The notes under the pieces: generated by a model | Seen by the model: the letters and a program-made list of their open reading frames with translations, nothing else | Told to the model about the DNA's origin: nothing | Databases searched by the model: none | Position numbers and translations under genes: made by a program | NCBI RefSeq assembly: GCF_000256565.1 | Contig: NZ_AJHH01000577.1 | Coordinates: 1-44,065, forward strand | Source of the DNA: Herbaspirillum lusitanum P6-12 | GTDB taxonomy: Bacteria; Pseudomonadota; Gammaproteobacteria; Burkholderiales; Burkholderiaceae_D | Direction: 5' to 3' | Length of the DNA stretch: 44,065 bases | Shown: piece after piece, positions 11,169-20,698 of the stretch | Layout: every line of letters starts with the position of its first letter | How positions within the stretch are numbered: the stretch's first letter is position 1

Positions 11169-12053
11169 CTAAGTCGATTGGAATCGCTCTAATAACCACC
11201 TGCCAGCGGGACCGGGCAGCCGATCACTCAGGTAGGTAGCCTGGAACGGCAACAAGCCTGCCGACGGCCCTTCCAACTCGATGCGTACAAGACGACCTTC
11301 CTTTACATCTTCATTGATCAGCCAACGTGGCATGTGACCCCATCCGAGACCTGCACGCAAGAAAGCATGCTTTGCACCAAGATCAGCAAGCCGCCAGATG
11401 TTCTTGCCTTGCACGCCGTAGTCCACGCCGCTGGTCAGGGAGGAGCGATCGGTCAGCACCAGCTGTGTTTCGTCCAACAGCTCCCGAAATGCAATGGGGC
11501 CTTGTCTGCCGGTCAAGGGCGATCCCGGAGCCACCACCGTCACCATCTCCTCGCTGAATAGTCGTTCAGCTGCAAGCCCCGGTGGCAGGAACGGCAGCGT
11601 CCCGGTGATGCCGAGGCTGCACTGACCATTGAGTACAAGCTCCGCAACGCGGCCCAGAGCCTCGACATGGAGCCTGAGCGGAGTGGAACGGAACCGTTCC
11701 TTGAAGCTGCCGAGGGCGTCGGTAAGGCACGGGTGCGGAAACATGACATCGACGACGATGGACAGTTCGGACTCCAGCCCGGCGGAGAAGCTGCGTGCCT
11801 TGGCTGTCAACGCATCAGCACCCATCACGACGCGGCGCGCATCGGCCAGCAGGTTTGTCCCTTGAGGCGTCAATTTCGGGTAGCGGCCGACCCTCTCGAA
11901 CAATGCTACGCCGAGCTGCCCCTCCAGGCTGGCGATGGTCTGGCTGACCACCGACTGCGCCCGCCCGATTGCGCGGCCAGCAGCCGAAAAGCTGCCGTGG
12001 TCTGCGGCAGCGACGAAAGTCCGCAGGTAATCCAGGGAAATACCGTTCAGCAA
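11169..12053 (-). CDS. LysR-family transcriptional regulator
   Basis: A 294-residue LysR-type regulator. The N-terminal winged helix-turn-helix spans about residues 4-65 (LDYLRTFVAAADHGSFSAAG, AQSVVSQTIASLEGQLGVALFER); the periplasmic-binding-protein-like effector domain runs from about 90 to 290. The start is a TTG at 12053 with AAGGAG eight nt upstream, and an in-frame TAG lies shortly before. It is divergent from the epimerase/SDR operon, with a T-N11-A palindrome between them, so it most likely controls that operon. The inducer is unknown. Confidence 0.88.
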   Translation of the reverse strand: MLNGISLDYLRTFVAAADHGSFSAAGRAIGRAQSVVSQTIASLEGQLGVALFERVGRYPKLTPQGTNLLADARRVVMGADALTAKARSFSAGLESELSIVVDVMFPHPCLTDALGSFKERFRSTPLRLHVEALGRVAELVLNGQCSLGITGTLPFLPPGLAAERLFSEEMVTVVAPGSPLTGRQGPIAFRELLDETQLVLTDRSSLTSGVDYGVQGKNIWRLADLGAKHAFLRAGLGWGHMPRWLINEDVKEGRLVRIELEGPSAGLLPFQATYLSDRLPGPAGRWLLERFQST

Positions 12054-12073
12054 AGTATCTACTCCTTGTATGG

Positions 12074-12088
12074 ATGATATCTAATCAT
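12074..12088. promoter_or_regulatory. LysR-type operator (T-N11-A palindrome)
   Basis: The sequence ATGAT-ATCTA-ATCAT is a perfect 5-bp-arm palindrome containing the LysR T-N11-A signature. It is located between the divergent LysR gene and the epimerase/SDR operon. Confidence 0.6.
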
Positions 12089-12153
12089 ATAGGCTTTTCA
12101 GAGACATGGATAGGCCCTACGCTACAAACAAAGGAGCAACAAAGGAGCCATTC

Positions 12154-13089
12154 ATGTCACAAAATATCTTCATCATTGGTGCGTCGGGGTTTGTCGGAAG
12201 CATGTTGGCAAAGCACTTCCTGGCGGATGGGCAACGAGTGTCGGGACTCGCCCGAACTGATGCCGCAGAAGCTGTCCTGAGAACCGCTGGTACCTCGGTA
12301 ATTCGCGGCGATCTTGACGCCAACGTCGCACCCGTGCTCGCTGCGGCACGTTCAGCGGATGTGACAATCTACGCCGCGCAAGTTGCCTTCGAGCGCGAGC
12401 CGACCATCATCCGGACGCTGTGCGAAGCACTTGCGGGAAGCGGCAAGACGTTCATCTTCCTTTCGGGCAGCGGTGTTTTCATGCAGCGCACGGGCGGCGC
12501 GTGGAGTCCGGACAGCTTTGCCGAAGACGACCCCTTTGTGCCGGAGCCACTGGCACTTCCTCGGGTGGAGGCAGAGGCCATCGTCCGCGCTGCTGCCGAG
12601 CATGGCTTGCGAAGCATGGTGATCCGGCCCCCGGTGATTTGGGGACCGGGCGACAAAGGACCTTTAGCGAGCGTGTACCGCTCCGTTGCGGTCACCGGCG
12701 CCGCCTGCTACGTCGGCTCCGGACTTGCCGCCTATTCCAACGTGCACAGCGCCGATCTGGCGCAGCTATTTTCTCTCGGCGTCGAACGCGGGCGGGCTGG
12801 CGCGCTGTACCACGCCGCTGCCGGGGAAATCCCATACCGCTGGATTGCCGAGGCCGTGGCGCGCGACTTAGGCGTCAAAACGCGCAGCCTGACGATGGAC
12901 GAGGCCTCCGGGGTATTCGGCCCATTCGGGGCGCTACTGCTGTCGGCATGCAGCCGCTCGCGCGATCCGCGGACACGATCCGATCTGGGCTGGCAGCCTA
13001 CCCAATTCGATTTTCTGTCACAGGTGGGCGAGCCACGGCTGCGTGCGCTCGCAAACCATAATCAATTCAACCAAGGAGCAAATCCATGA
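12154..13089 (+). CDS. NAD(P)-dependent epimerase/dehydratase-like protein (atypical SDR)
   Basis: A 311-residue Rossmann-fold protein. The cofactor loop IIGASGFVGSMLAKHF is at residues 6-21; LSGSGVFMQ and a VIRPPVIWGPGDKGPL stretch follow, as in extended and atypical SDRs. I choose ATG 12154 because AAAGGAG lies 6 nt before it; an upstream in-frame start at 12106 has no such site. The usual catalytic YxxxK is not evident, so it may be a reductase or epimerase of the NmrA/atypical type rather than a classical enzyme. It overlaps the downstream SDR gene by 4 nt. The substrate is unknown. Confidence 0.75.
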   Translation: MSQNIFIIGASGFVGSMLAKHFLADGQRVSGLARTDAAEAVLRTAGTSVIRGDLDANVAPVLAAARSADVTIYAAQVAFEREPTIIRTLCEALAGSGKTFIFLSGSGVFMQRTGGAWSPDSFAEDDPFVPEPLALPRVEAEAIVRAAAEHGLRSMVIRPPVIWGPGDKGPLASVYRSVAVTGAACYVGSGLAAYSNVHSADLAQLFSLGVERGRAGALYHAAAGEIPYRWIAEAVARDLGVKTRSLTMDEASGVFGPFGALLLSACSRSRDPRTRSDLGWQPTQFDFLSQVGEPRLRALANHNQFNQGANP

Positions 13090-13826
13090 AGACACATGAA
13101 AACAAGGTCGCTATCATCACTGGTGGCAAGCAGGGCATCGGACACGGCATCGCCAAACTTTTGGCCCGGCGTGGGGCGAAAGTCGTCCTCGTCAATCGCC
13201 AGGATGCGGCGGAGGAAGCGGCCCGGATCGGCAATGGCGCGATTGCCATCGCCGCTGACGTGACGAGTGAGGCCGACTGGGCGCGGGTCGCCGCCGAGGT
13301 GGAGCAGAAATTCGGTCGTGCCGACATCCTCGTGCATGCGGCCGGTATTTACCCGATCACCGGACTCGACCAGATGACGCAGGACGAATGGCGCCGCGTC
13401 ATGGCTGTGAACCTCGATGCGCATGTGATCGGCGCCCGGGCGATCGTGCCGCTGATGCGCAAGGCCGGTGGCGGGGCGATCGTCGCCGTGGGTTCCGACG
13501 CCGTCGGCATGGTGACACCGCCCGGAATGGGCTTCTCCCATTACATCACGTCGAAGATGGGCGTGGTCGGTCTCGTCCGCGCTCTCGCCAATGAGCTTGC
13601 GGCCGACAACATCATCGTCAACGCCGTCCATCCTGGCATCACCGACACGGAAGGCGCGAGCGGCATGCCGAACGAGCAGAAGGCGCAGGTCTACATGATG
13701 CAGGCGATCAAGCGTCTCGGCACGCCGGCCGACATCGCCGGACCGGTCGCCTTCCTCACCAGTGAGGACGCGCGTTTCGTGACGGGGCAGACGCTGGTGG
13801 TTGACGGTGGACTGATGCGGCTCTGA
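13086..13826 (+). CDS. SDR-family oxidoreductase
   Basis: A 246-residue classical short-chain dehydrogenase/reductase. It has TGGKQGIG at residues 12-19 (cofactor glycine motif), HAAGIY (NAAG equivalent), a catalytic Ser in VGSDAVGM, and the Tyr/Lys pair in YITSK. The C-terminus FVTGQTLVVDGG is the standard SDR ending. The full active-site set is present, so it should be an NAD(P)-dependent alcohol/ketone oxidoreductase. It starts within the stop of the upstream gene (ATGA) and is probably induced through the divergent LysR regulator. The substrate is not predictable. Confidence 0.9.
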   Translation: MKTHENKVAIITGGKQGIGHGIAKLLARRGAKVVLVNRQDAAEEAARIGNGAIAIAADVTSEADWARVAAEVEQKFGRADILVHAAGIYPITGLDQMTQDEWRRVMAVNLDAHVIGARAIVPLMRKAGGGAIVAVGSDAVGMVTPPGMGFSHYITSKMGVVGLVRALANELAADNIIVNAVHPGITDTEGASGMPNEQKAQVYMMQAIKRLGTPADIAGPVAFLTSEDARFVTGQTLVVDGGLMRL

Positions 13827-14030
13827 AAAGGGAAGGTGATTGCCTAAAACATTGCAACTCGCGACTTGGGCCGGACCGGTGAGCGATGACGCATGGGAGT
13901 GCTCCGAGAGACCCGCGCGGACTTATTCTTCCATCGCGTTCGCTTTCGGATGCGCCCCTGGCACCGGTCCGATCCAGGATGACGGATAATAGCGGCCACA
14001 TCTTTTAGGCATCATTTTTGGAATTCCCCC

Positions 14031-16235
14031 ATGGAAATTAAAGTCAACTTCCTCGACAAGCTGCGTCTCGAAGCCAAATTCGATGATTTCACGGTCATCG
14101 CCGACCAGCCTATCCGCTACAAGGGCGATGGCTCGGCGCCCGGACCCTTCGATTATTTCCTGGCATCGTCGGCCTTGTGCGCAGCTTATTTCGTGAAGTT
14201 GTATTGCAACACGCGCAACATCTCCACCGAAAATATCCGTCTGTCGCAGAACAATATCGTCGATCCGGAAAACCGCTATCAGCAGATTTTCAAAATCCAG
14301 GTCGAGTTGCCGGCGGATATCGAGGAAACCGATCGTCGCGGCATCCTGCGCTCCATCGAGCGCTGTACGGTGAAAAAAGTGGTGCAGGCCGGCCCCGAAT
14401 TCATCATCGAAGAGGTCGAGAGCCTGGATGCCGATGCACAGTCCTTGCTGACCCTGAAGCCGGATTCGGACGCCAGCACCTTTATCCTGGGCAAGGATTT
14501 GCCGCTGGAGCAGACCATCGCCAACATGTCCGGCATTCTGGCCGGCCTGGGCATCAAGATTGAAATCGCTTCGTGGCGCAATATCATTCCCAACGTGTGG
14601 TCGCTGCATATCCGCGATGCGCATTCGCCGATGTGCTTCACCAACGGCAAGGGCGCGACCAAGGAGAGCGCGCTGGCTTCGGCGCTGGGTGAATACATCG
14701 AGCGGCTCAACAACAATCATTTCTACGCCGGTGCATTCTGGGGCGAAGACATCGCCGAAGCGGCGTTTGTCCATTACCCGAACGAGCGCTGGTTCCAGCC
14801 CGGCCGCAAGGATGCGCTGCCGAAAGAAATCCTGGATCCGTACTGCCTGGAAATCTACAATCCCGACGGCGAGCTGCGTGCTTCGCATCTGGTCGATACC
14901 AACTCCGGCAACGTAAAGCGGGGCATCTGTTCGCTGCCGTACGTGCGGCAGTCGGACGGCGAGACGGTGTATTTCCCGTCCAACCTGATTGAAAACCTGT
15001 TCGTCAGCAATGGCATGAGCGCCGGCAACACGCTGGCCGAAGCACAGGTGCAATGTCTGTCCGAAATTTTCGAGCGTGCGGTCAAGCGCGAAATCCTGGA
15101 AGGCGAGATCACCTTGCCGGACGTGCCGCAGGAAGTGCTGGCGAAATATCCCGGCATCCTGGCCGGCATCAAAGGCTTGGAAGAGCAGGGCTTTCCGGTG
15201 CTGGTGAAGGATGCGTCGCTGGGCGGGATTTACCCGGTGATGTGCGTCACCCTGATGAACCCGCGCACGGGCGGCGTCTTTGCCTCGTTCGGCGCACACC
15301 CGAGCTTTGAAGTCGCGCTGGAACGCAGTCTCACGGAGTTGTTGCAAGGTCGCAGCTTTGAAGGCCTGAACGATTTGCCTGCGCCGACCTTCGAGAGCAA
15401 CGCGGTGACCGAGCCGAACAACTTCGTTGAGCACTTCATCGATTCCAGCGGCATCGTGTCGTGGCGCTTTTTCAGTTCGAAAGCGAACTACGAATTTGTC
15501 GAGTGGGATTTTTCAGGCCAGGGTGAAAATTCAAATGCCGAAGAAGCCGCGACCTTGTTCGGCATTCTGAAAGAGATGGGCAAGGAAGCATACGTGGCCG
15601 TGTACGACCAGCTGGGCGCCATGGCCTGCCGGATTCTGGTGCCAGGATATTCAGAAGTCTATCCGGTGGAAGATCTGATCTGGGACAACACCAACAAGGC
15701 GCTGTTGTTCCGCGCCGATGTGCTGAACCTGCATCGCCTGGATGATGCCGCGCTGGAAGCGCTGCTTGAGCGTCTGGAAAACAGCGAGCTCGATGAATAC
15801 TCCGATATCGCCACGCTGATCGGCATCGAATTCGACGAGAACACAGTCTGGGGGCAACTGACGGTGCTCGAACTGAAGCTGCTGATCCAGCTTGCCCTGC
15901 AGCAATTCGAGGAGGCGCAGGATCTGGTCGGCGCCTTCCTGCAATACAACGACAACACGGTCGAGCGCGGCTTGTTTTACCAGGCCTTGAAGGTGGTGCT
16001 GGAAGTGCAGCTTGATGACGACCTGGAACTGGACGATTACGTGCTCAACTTCCGCCGCATGTTCGGCGACGCCCGCATGGACGCGGTCATGGGCTCGGTG
16101 GACGGCAGTGTGCGCTTCTTCGGCTTGACGCCGACGAGCATGAAGCTGGAAGGCCTTGACAGGCACCAGCGCCTGATCGACAGCTACAAGAAGCTGCACA
16201 AGGCGCGCGCCAACGCCGCGGCTGCAGCAAGCTAA
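14031..16235 (+). CDS. ycaO: OsmC domain / YcaO domain fusion protein
   Basis: A 734-residue two-domain protein. Residues 1-140 form an OsmC-like module (GDGSAPGPFDYFLASSALCAAYFVKLYC, carrying the conserved Cys region). From about 170 to 560 is a YcaO domain with nucleotide-binding signatures ATKESALASALGEYIERL and VQCLSEIFERAVKREI. The rest (about 570-734) is an acidic helical C-terminal region ending in an Ala-rich tail. YcaO enzymes phosphorylate amide backbones with ATP in azoline/thioamide formation; E. coli YcaO itself has been linked to RimO-dependent methylthiolation of ribosomal protein S12. No RiPP precursor or partner lies beside it, so a housekeeping role is more likely. A thpR gene follows after 12 nt. 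Confidence 0.88.
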   Translation: MEIKVNFLDKLRLEAKFDDFTVIADQPIRYKGDGSAPGPFDYFLASSALCAAYFVKLYCNTRNISTENIRLSQNNIVDPENRYQQIFKIQVELPADIEETDRRGILRSIERCTVKKVVQAGPEFIIEEVESLDADAQSLLTLKPDSDASTFILGKDLPLEQTIANMSGILAGLGIKIEIASWRNIIPNVWSLHIRDAHSPMCFTNGKGATKESALASALGEYIERLNNNHFYAGAFWGEDIAEAAFVHYPNERWFQPGRKDALPKEILDPYCLEIYNPDGELRASHLVDTNSGNVKRGICSLPYVRQSDGETVYFPSNLIENLFVSNGMSAGNTLAEAQVQCLSEIFERAVKREILEGEITLPDVPQEVLAKYPGILAGIKGLEEQGFPVLVKDASLGGIYPVMCVTLMNPRTGGVFASFGAHPSFEVALERSLTELLQGRSFEGLNDLPAPTFESNAVTEPNNFVEHFIDSSGIVSWRFFSSKANYEFVEWDFSGQGENSNAEEAATLFGILKEMGKEAYVAVYDQLGAMACRILVPGYSEVYPVEDLIWDNTNKALLFRADVLNLHRLDDAALEALLERLENSELDEYSDIATLIGIEFDENTVWGQLTVLELKLLIQLALQQFEEAQDLVGAFLQYNDNTVERGLFYQALKVVLEVQLDDDLELDDYVLNFRRMFGDARMDAVMGSVDGSVRFFGLTPTSMKLEGLDRHQRLIDSYKKLHKARANAAAAAS

Positions 16236-16247
16236 GGTAGCGGGGCC

Positions 16248-16856
16248 ATGGCTGAACAGGATCTGTTTGGAGAGGTACCGGCACCGGCCGCGCGACCGCG
16301 CCAGTCCCGCCCACGCCCATCGGTAGCACCGCCGCAGCACACCTGGTTCTTCGCGTTACGTCCTGCGGTCGCGGACGCCGTGCGTCTGGATGCATTCGCT
16401 GAAAAACTGCTGGCATTGCATGGCGTCACCGGCAAACGTGTCGGACCGGAGCGGCTCCACATCACGCTGGAACTGGTTGGGCACGACAGCGACGAGCGTG
16501 TGGTGGAGGCGGCATGCCGTGCGGCCGATGCGGTTCGGTTTGCGGCCATTGACGCGCGTTTCGACGCCGCCATGACTTTCTCCGCGCCCAGCGGGCCGTT
16601 CGTGCTGCTTGGCGGCAAGGGGCTCGATGGCGTGCGCGAGCTGCGCACGGCGCTGGGTTGTGCGATGGCCGAGCATGGTTTTACGCCGCAGCGTTCCTAT
16701 GAACCGCACATGACCCTTGGCTACGATCCGCGTCACCGTGTGGAACGCATTGCCATTGATCCCATCGGCTTTCGGATTGCCGAATTCGCGCTCGTCAAAA
16801 GCCACATCGGACTGTCGCGGCATGAAGTGTTGCGCGTATGGCCGCTTGGCGGCTGA
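16248..16856 (+). CDS. thpR: RNA 2',3'-cyclic phosphodiesterase ThpR (2H family)
   Basis: A 202-residue 2H phosphoesterase. The two His-x-Thr-x motifs are visible as HITLELVG (about residue 69) and HMTLGYDP (about residue 156), with WFFALRP at the N-terminus of the domain. The enzyme hydrolyses 2',3'-cyclic phosphodiester ends of RNA; the family was first described as 2'-5' RNA ligase. The first ~30 residues are Pro/Arg-rich and lie outside the fold. It follows the OsmC-YcaO gene by 12 nt and may be co-transcribed with it. Confidence 0.9.
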   Translation: MAEQDLFGEVPAPAARPRQSRPRPSVAPPQHTWFFALRPAVADAVRLDAFAEKLLALHGVTGKRVGPERLHITLELVGHDSDERVVEAACRAADAVRFAAIDARFDAAMTFSAPSGPFVLLGGKGLDGVRELRTALGCAMAEHGFTPQRSYEPHMTLGYDPRHRVERIAIDPIGFRIAEFALVKSHIGLSRHEVLRVWPLGG

Positions 16857-16920
16857 GCTCGTCCGCCCGGCGAGATTCGCCACTTTCACCGCCGCACGCG
16901 GTCGTCACGGGCAGACACGC

Positions 16921-16926
16921 TATAAT
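16921..16926 (+). promoter_or_regulatory. Candidate -10 box upstream of queE
   Basis: A perfect TATAAT lies 85 bp upstream of the queE GTG start. No good -35 hexamer is visible at 16-18 bp, so this is only a candidate. I found no preQ1 riboswitch pattern in the leader. Confidence 0.35.
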
Positions 16927-17010
16927 GCCGGCTTACGGACAACGCACGGCGCAAGCCTGCTCGCACAGCTCCGAAACCCGCGGCGCACACGCCGCCAGCT
17001 TCCTATCATC

Positions 17011-17646
17011 GTGACTTACAGCATCAAAGAAATCTTCTATACCTTGCAAGGCGAGGGCACGCACGCCGGTCGTCCGGCGGTGTTTTGCCGTTTCAGCGGC
17101 TGCAACCTGTGGACCGGCCGCGAAGAAGACCGCAGCAAGGCGATTTGCCAGTTTTGCGATACCGATTTCGTCGGCACCGACGGCGAGGGCGGCGGCAAGT
17201 TCAAGACCAGCGACGCGCTGGCGCAGACCATCAACAATCTCTGGCCGGAGACTTATGCCGCCAGCAAGTATGTGGTGTTCACCGGCGGCGAACCGCTGCT
17301 GCAGCTCGACGAAGCGCTGATCGCCAGCATGCATGCGGTCGGCTTCGAGATCGCCATCGAAACCAACGGCACGATTCCGGTGCCGCCGGGCGTTGACTGG
17401 ATTTGCGTCAGCCCCAAGATGGGCTCCGAGCTGAAGGTATTCAAAGGCAGTGAACTGAAGGTCGTGATTCCGCAGCAGGCGCAGGTTCTGGCCGACTATG
17501 AGAAGCTGGATTTCGCGCATTTCCTGCTGCAGCCGATGGACGGCCCCGACGCCGCGCGCAATACAAAAATGGCGATCGAGCTGGTCAAGAATAATCCAAA
17601 GTGGAAGCTGAGCATCCAGACGCACAAGCTGTTGCAGATACCGTAA
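17011..17646 (+). CDS. queE: 7-carboxy-7-deazaguanine synthase QueE
   Basis: A 211-residue radical-SAM enzyme of queuosine synthesis that converts 6-carboxytetrahydropterin to 7-carboxy-7-deazaguanine. The iron-sulfur motif is the expanded CX14CX2C form (CNLWTG...AICQFC), known from Burkholderia QueE, instead of CX3CX2C. Further marks are EIFYTLQGEG at the N-terminus, FTGGEPLLQLD, ETNGTIP and the C-terminal SIQTHKLLQIP. The GTG at 17011 gives the family N-terminus VTYSIKEIFYTLQGEG; the same frame stays open upstream but carries no homologous sequence. queD follows, so consecutive pathway steps are encoded together. Confidence 0.95.
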   Translation: MTYSIKEIFYTLQGEGTHAGRPAVFCRFSGCNLWTGREEDRSKAICQFCDTDFVGTDGEGGGKFKTSDALAQTINNLWPETYAASKYVVFTGGEPLLQLDEALIASMHAVGFEIAIETNGTIPVPPGVDWICVSPKMGSELKVFKGSELKVVIPQQAQVLADYEKLDFAHFLLQPMDGPDAARNTKMAIELVKNNPKWKLSIQTHKLLQIP

Positions 17647-17739
17647 GCGCTTGCGATATATCGGTTATCGGCTCGCGCCCCTGTTGCCGGGCGCGCGTTT
17701 GTTTACAATCCATTTCTATTTTCAATCCGTAAGGCGTTC

Positions 17740-18762
<1,023 letters not shown>

Positions 18763-18953
18763 GACCTTGCTCGCTCCCGATATCCACGTGCCGGCCGGCG
18801 CCTGCGTCGCCATCGTCGCCCCTGGCGGTTATGCCCCCGACGAGGCGGCGGTCGCACGCGGCATCGCCTTGCTGGAAGCGCAAGGCTGCAAGGTCAAAAG
18901 CTACTACGATCACGCGGCGCGCCACCAGCGTTTCGGCGCTACCGATGCCGGCC

Positions 18954-19129
18954 AGCAAGCGGCTGCCGATCCCGAAGTGCAGGTCGTCATCGCCTTGCGC
19001 GGCGCCTACGGCATGTCGCGCATCCTGCCGGTGCTGAATTATGAAGCGCTGGCCGCCAGCGGCAAATTGTTCGTCGGCTACAGCGACATCACTGCCTTGC
19101 ACCTGGCCTTGCTGGCGCAGACCGGCGCC
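18954..19129 (+). repeat. Direct repeat copy 1 (176 bp) in ldcA
   Basis: Identical to 19145-19320, offset 191 bp. The copies are separated by the 15-nt spacer CCGCCCATTGGCCCA (19130-19144). Copy 1 is the one in frame with the gene's 5' part. Confidence 0.95.
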
Positions 19130-19144
19130 CCGCCCATTGGCCCA

Positions 19145-19320
19145 AGCAAGCGGCTGCCGATCCCGAAGTGCAGGTCGTCATCGCCTTGCGCGGCGCCTAC
19201 GGCATGTCGCGCATCCTGCCGGTGCTGAATTATGAAGCGCTGGCCGCCAGCGGCAAATTGTTCGTCGGCTACAGCGACATCACTGCCTTGCACCTGGCCT
19301 TGCTGGCGCAGACCGGCGCC
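19145..19320 (+). repeat. Direct repeat copy 2 (176 bp) in ldcA
   Basis: Identical to 18954-19129 and in frame with the 3' part of ldcA. The following bases GGCGGCATTGCGGGG match the inter-copy spacer if most C and G calls are swapped, which points to a low-quality contig end. Confidence 0.95.
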
Positions 19321-19881
19321 GGCGGCATTGCGGGGCCGATGCTGTGCAGCGATTTCGGCGCCGAGACGCCGAGCGCGATGACGATGAACAGTTTCTGGCG
19401 CACCCTTACGCAGCCGACGCAGACCATTGCCGTGGAAGAGGCGGGCAACCCGGCGCTGAAGGTGTCGGGCAAGTTGTGGGGCGGCAACCTGGCGATGGTT
19501 GTGCATCTGCTCGGCACGCCGTACTTCCCGCAGGTCGACGGGGGGATCCTGTTCGTGGAAGACGTCAACGAACATCCGTATCGCGTCGAGCGCATGCTGC
19601 TGCAGCTGGAACACGCAGGTGTGCTGGCGCGTCAGAAGGCGGTGCTGCTGGGGGATTTCTCCAATTACCGATTGTCCGACTACGACAACGGCTACAACTT
19701 CGAACAGATGCTGGGTTATGCGCGCCAGCATCTGTCTGCGCCGCTGCTGACAGGATTGCCGTTCGGCCACATCGCCGACCGCGTCAGCCTGCCGGTCGGC
19801 GCCCATGCCGAGCTGGAATCCGACGCGCGCGGCTTTTCGCTGCGTCTCAGCGGCTATCCGATCCTGTCCTGAGGGACGGAC

Positions 19882-20475
19882 CTACAAAGGCTTGATCTCG
19901 ACCTTGACGCCATCGCTGAGCACCGTGATGGCGCCCGGTTCGAAACGCTTGCCGTTCATTTCCAATTGTTCCGGCTTGAAGGTGTAGAGCGGGTAATCCT
20001 TGAGCACCTGTTCCGCCGCGGCGTTGCCGATGGCATTGAGCTGCGGTGCGTATTGCGCCGGTACGCCGGCGATGTCGACCTTTTCCACCGAGGGCGAATC
20101 CAATCGCACCGAACGCGAGGCGGCGTCGTACTTGAGCGCGCTGCTCATCGACAGCGTGCCGTTGACGGGTTTGTTCATGAGCAGCTTGTTGTCGATCTGG
20201 GCGTCGACCACGGTGCTCAGGCGATTGCTTTCCGGATTGAGCGCGAGGCGCGGATTGCTCAGGTTGATGTCGAACATGTCCATGTAGCGCAGCTTGCGCG
20301 GGAATTGCGTGGCAATGGCCGACTGCAGGTCTTTCTTCGGGAAGGTGTATTCGCTGGTCCAGATGTTGTACGCGGCCTGGCTGGCGCCGGCCGCCGCCAA
20401 CGCGCCGCAGGCCACCAATGCTGCGCTGGCCAGGGTACGCCAGCGGCTGAATGGGGATGTTGTCGTTTTGATCAT
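19882..20475 (-). CDS. DUF1439 domain protein, exported (YceB-like)
   Basis: A 197-residue envelope protein of the DUF1439/YceB family. The N-terminus has a basic start and a hydrophobic core (ASAALVACGALAAAGASQA), either a type-I signal or a lipoprotein signal with LVAC as lipobox. The mature part is a single beta-rich domain: YTFPKKDLQSAIATQFPRKL near the start and PLYTFKPEQ near the end. Function is unknown; relatives are periplasmic lipoproteins thought to bind lipids or hydrophobic ligands. It converges on ldcA and diverges from ybiT. Confidence 0.8.
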   Translation of the reverse strand: MIKTTTSPFSRWRTLASAALVACGALAAAGASQAAYNIWTSEYTFPKKDLQSAIATQFPRKLRYMDMFDINLSNPRLALNPESNRLSTVVDAQIDNKLLMNKPVNGTLSMSSALKYDAASRSVRLDSPSVEKVDIAGVPAQYAPQLNAIGNAAAEQVLKDYPLYTFKPEQLEMNGKRFEPGAITVLSDGVKVEIKPL

Positions 20476-20698
20476 CAGTCTTTCCTGTCATCGGGCAAAG
20501 CGGTTGGAACCGTTGCCGGGCAAATAATTCAAAGCGTTTGCCCCCGAATTACCTCCGTTCCGGGGCGCAGTCATGCCGGACTCGGCCTGCAATGGTAAAA
20601 TCACGCGTTTACACCTGACTTGGCGGGTTGGCTTGGTTTCCGGCAACTTGCCGGGGCAACTCCTCAGGCAATATCTAAATACGTAAGGGCTTTTTTCA

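Noticed and set aside
13872-13971. CGGACCGGTG / CACCGGTCCG inverted repeat 80 bp apart
   Set aside because: Ten-bp arms in GC-rich DNA at this distance can occur by chance; no target-site duplication or mobility gene supports an element.
13923-15434. 503-codon open frame opposite the OsmC-YcaO gene
   Set aside because: Shadow frame of a clearly coding gene.
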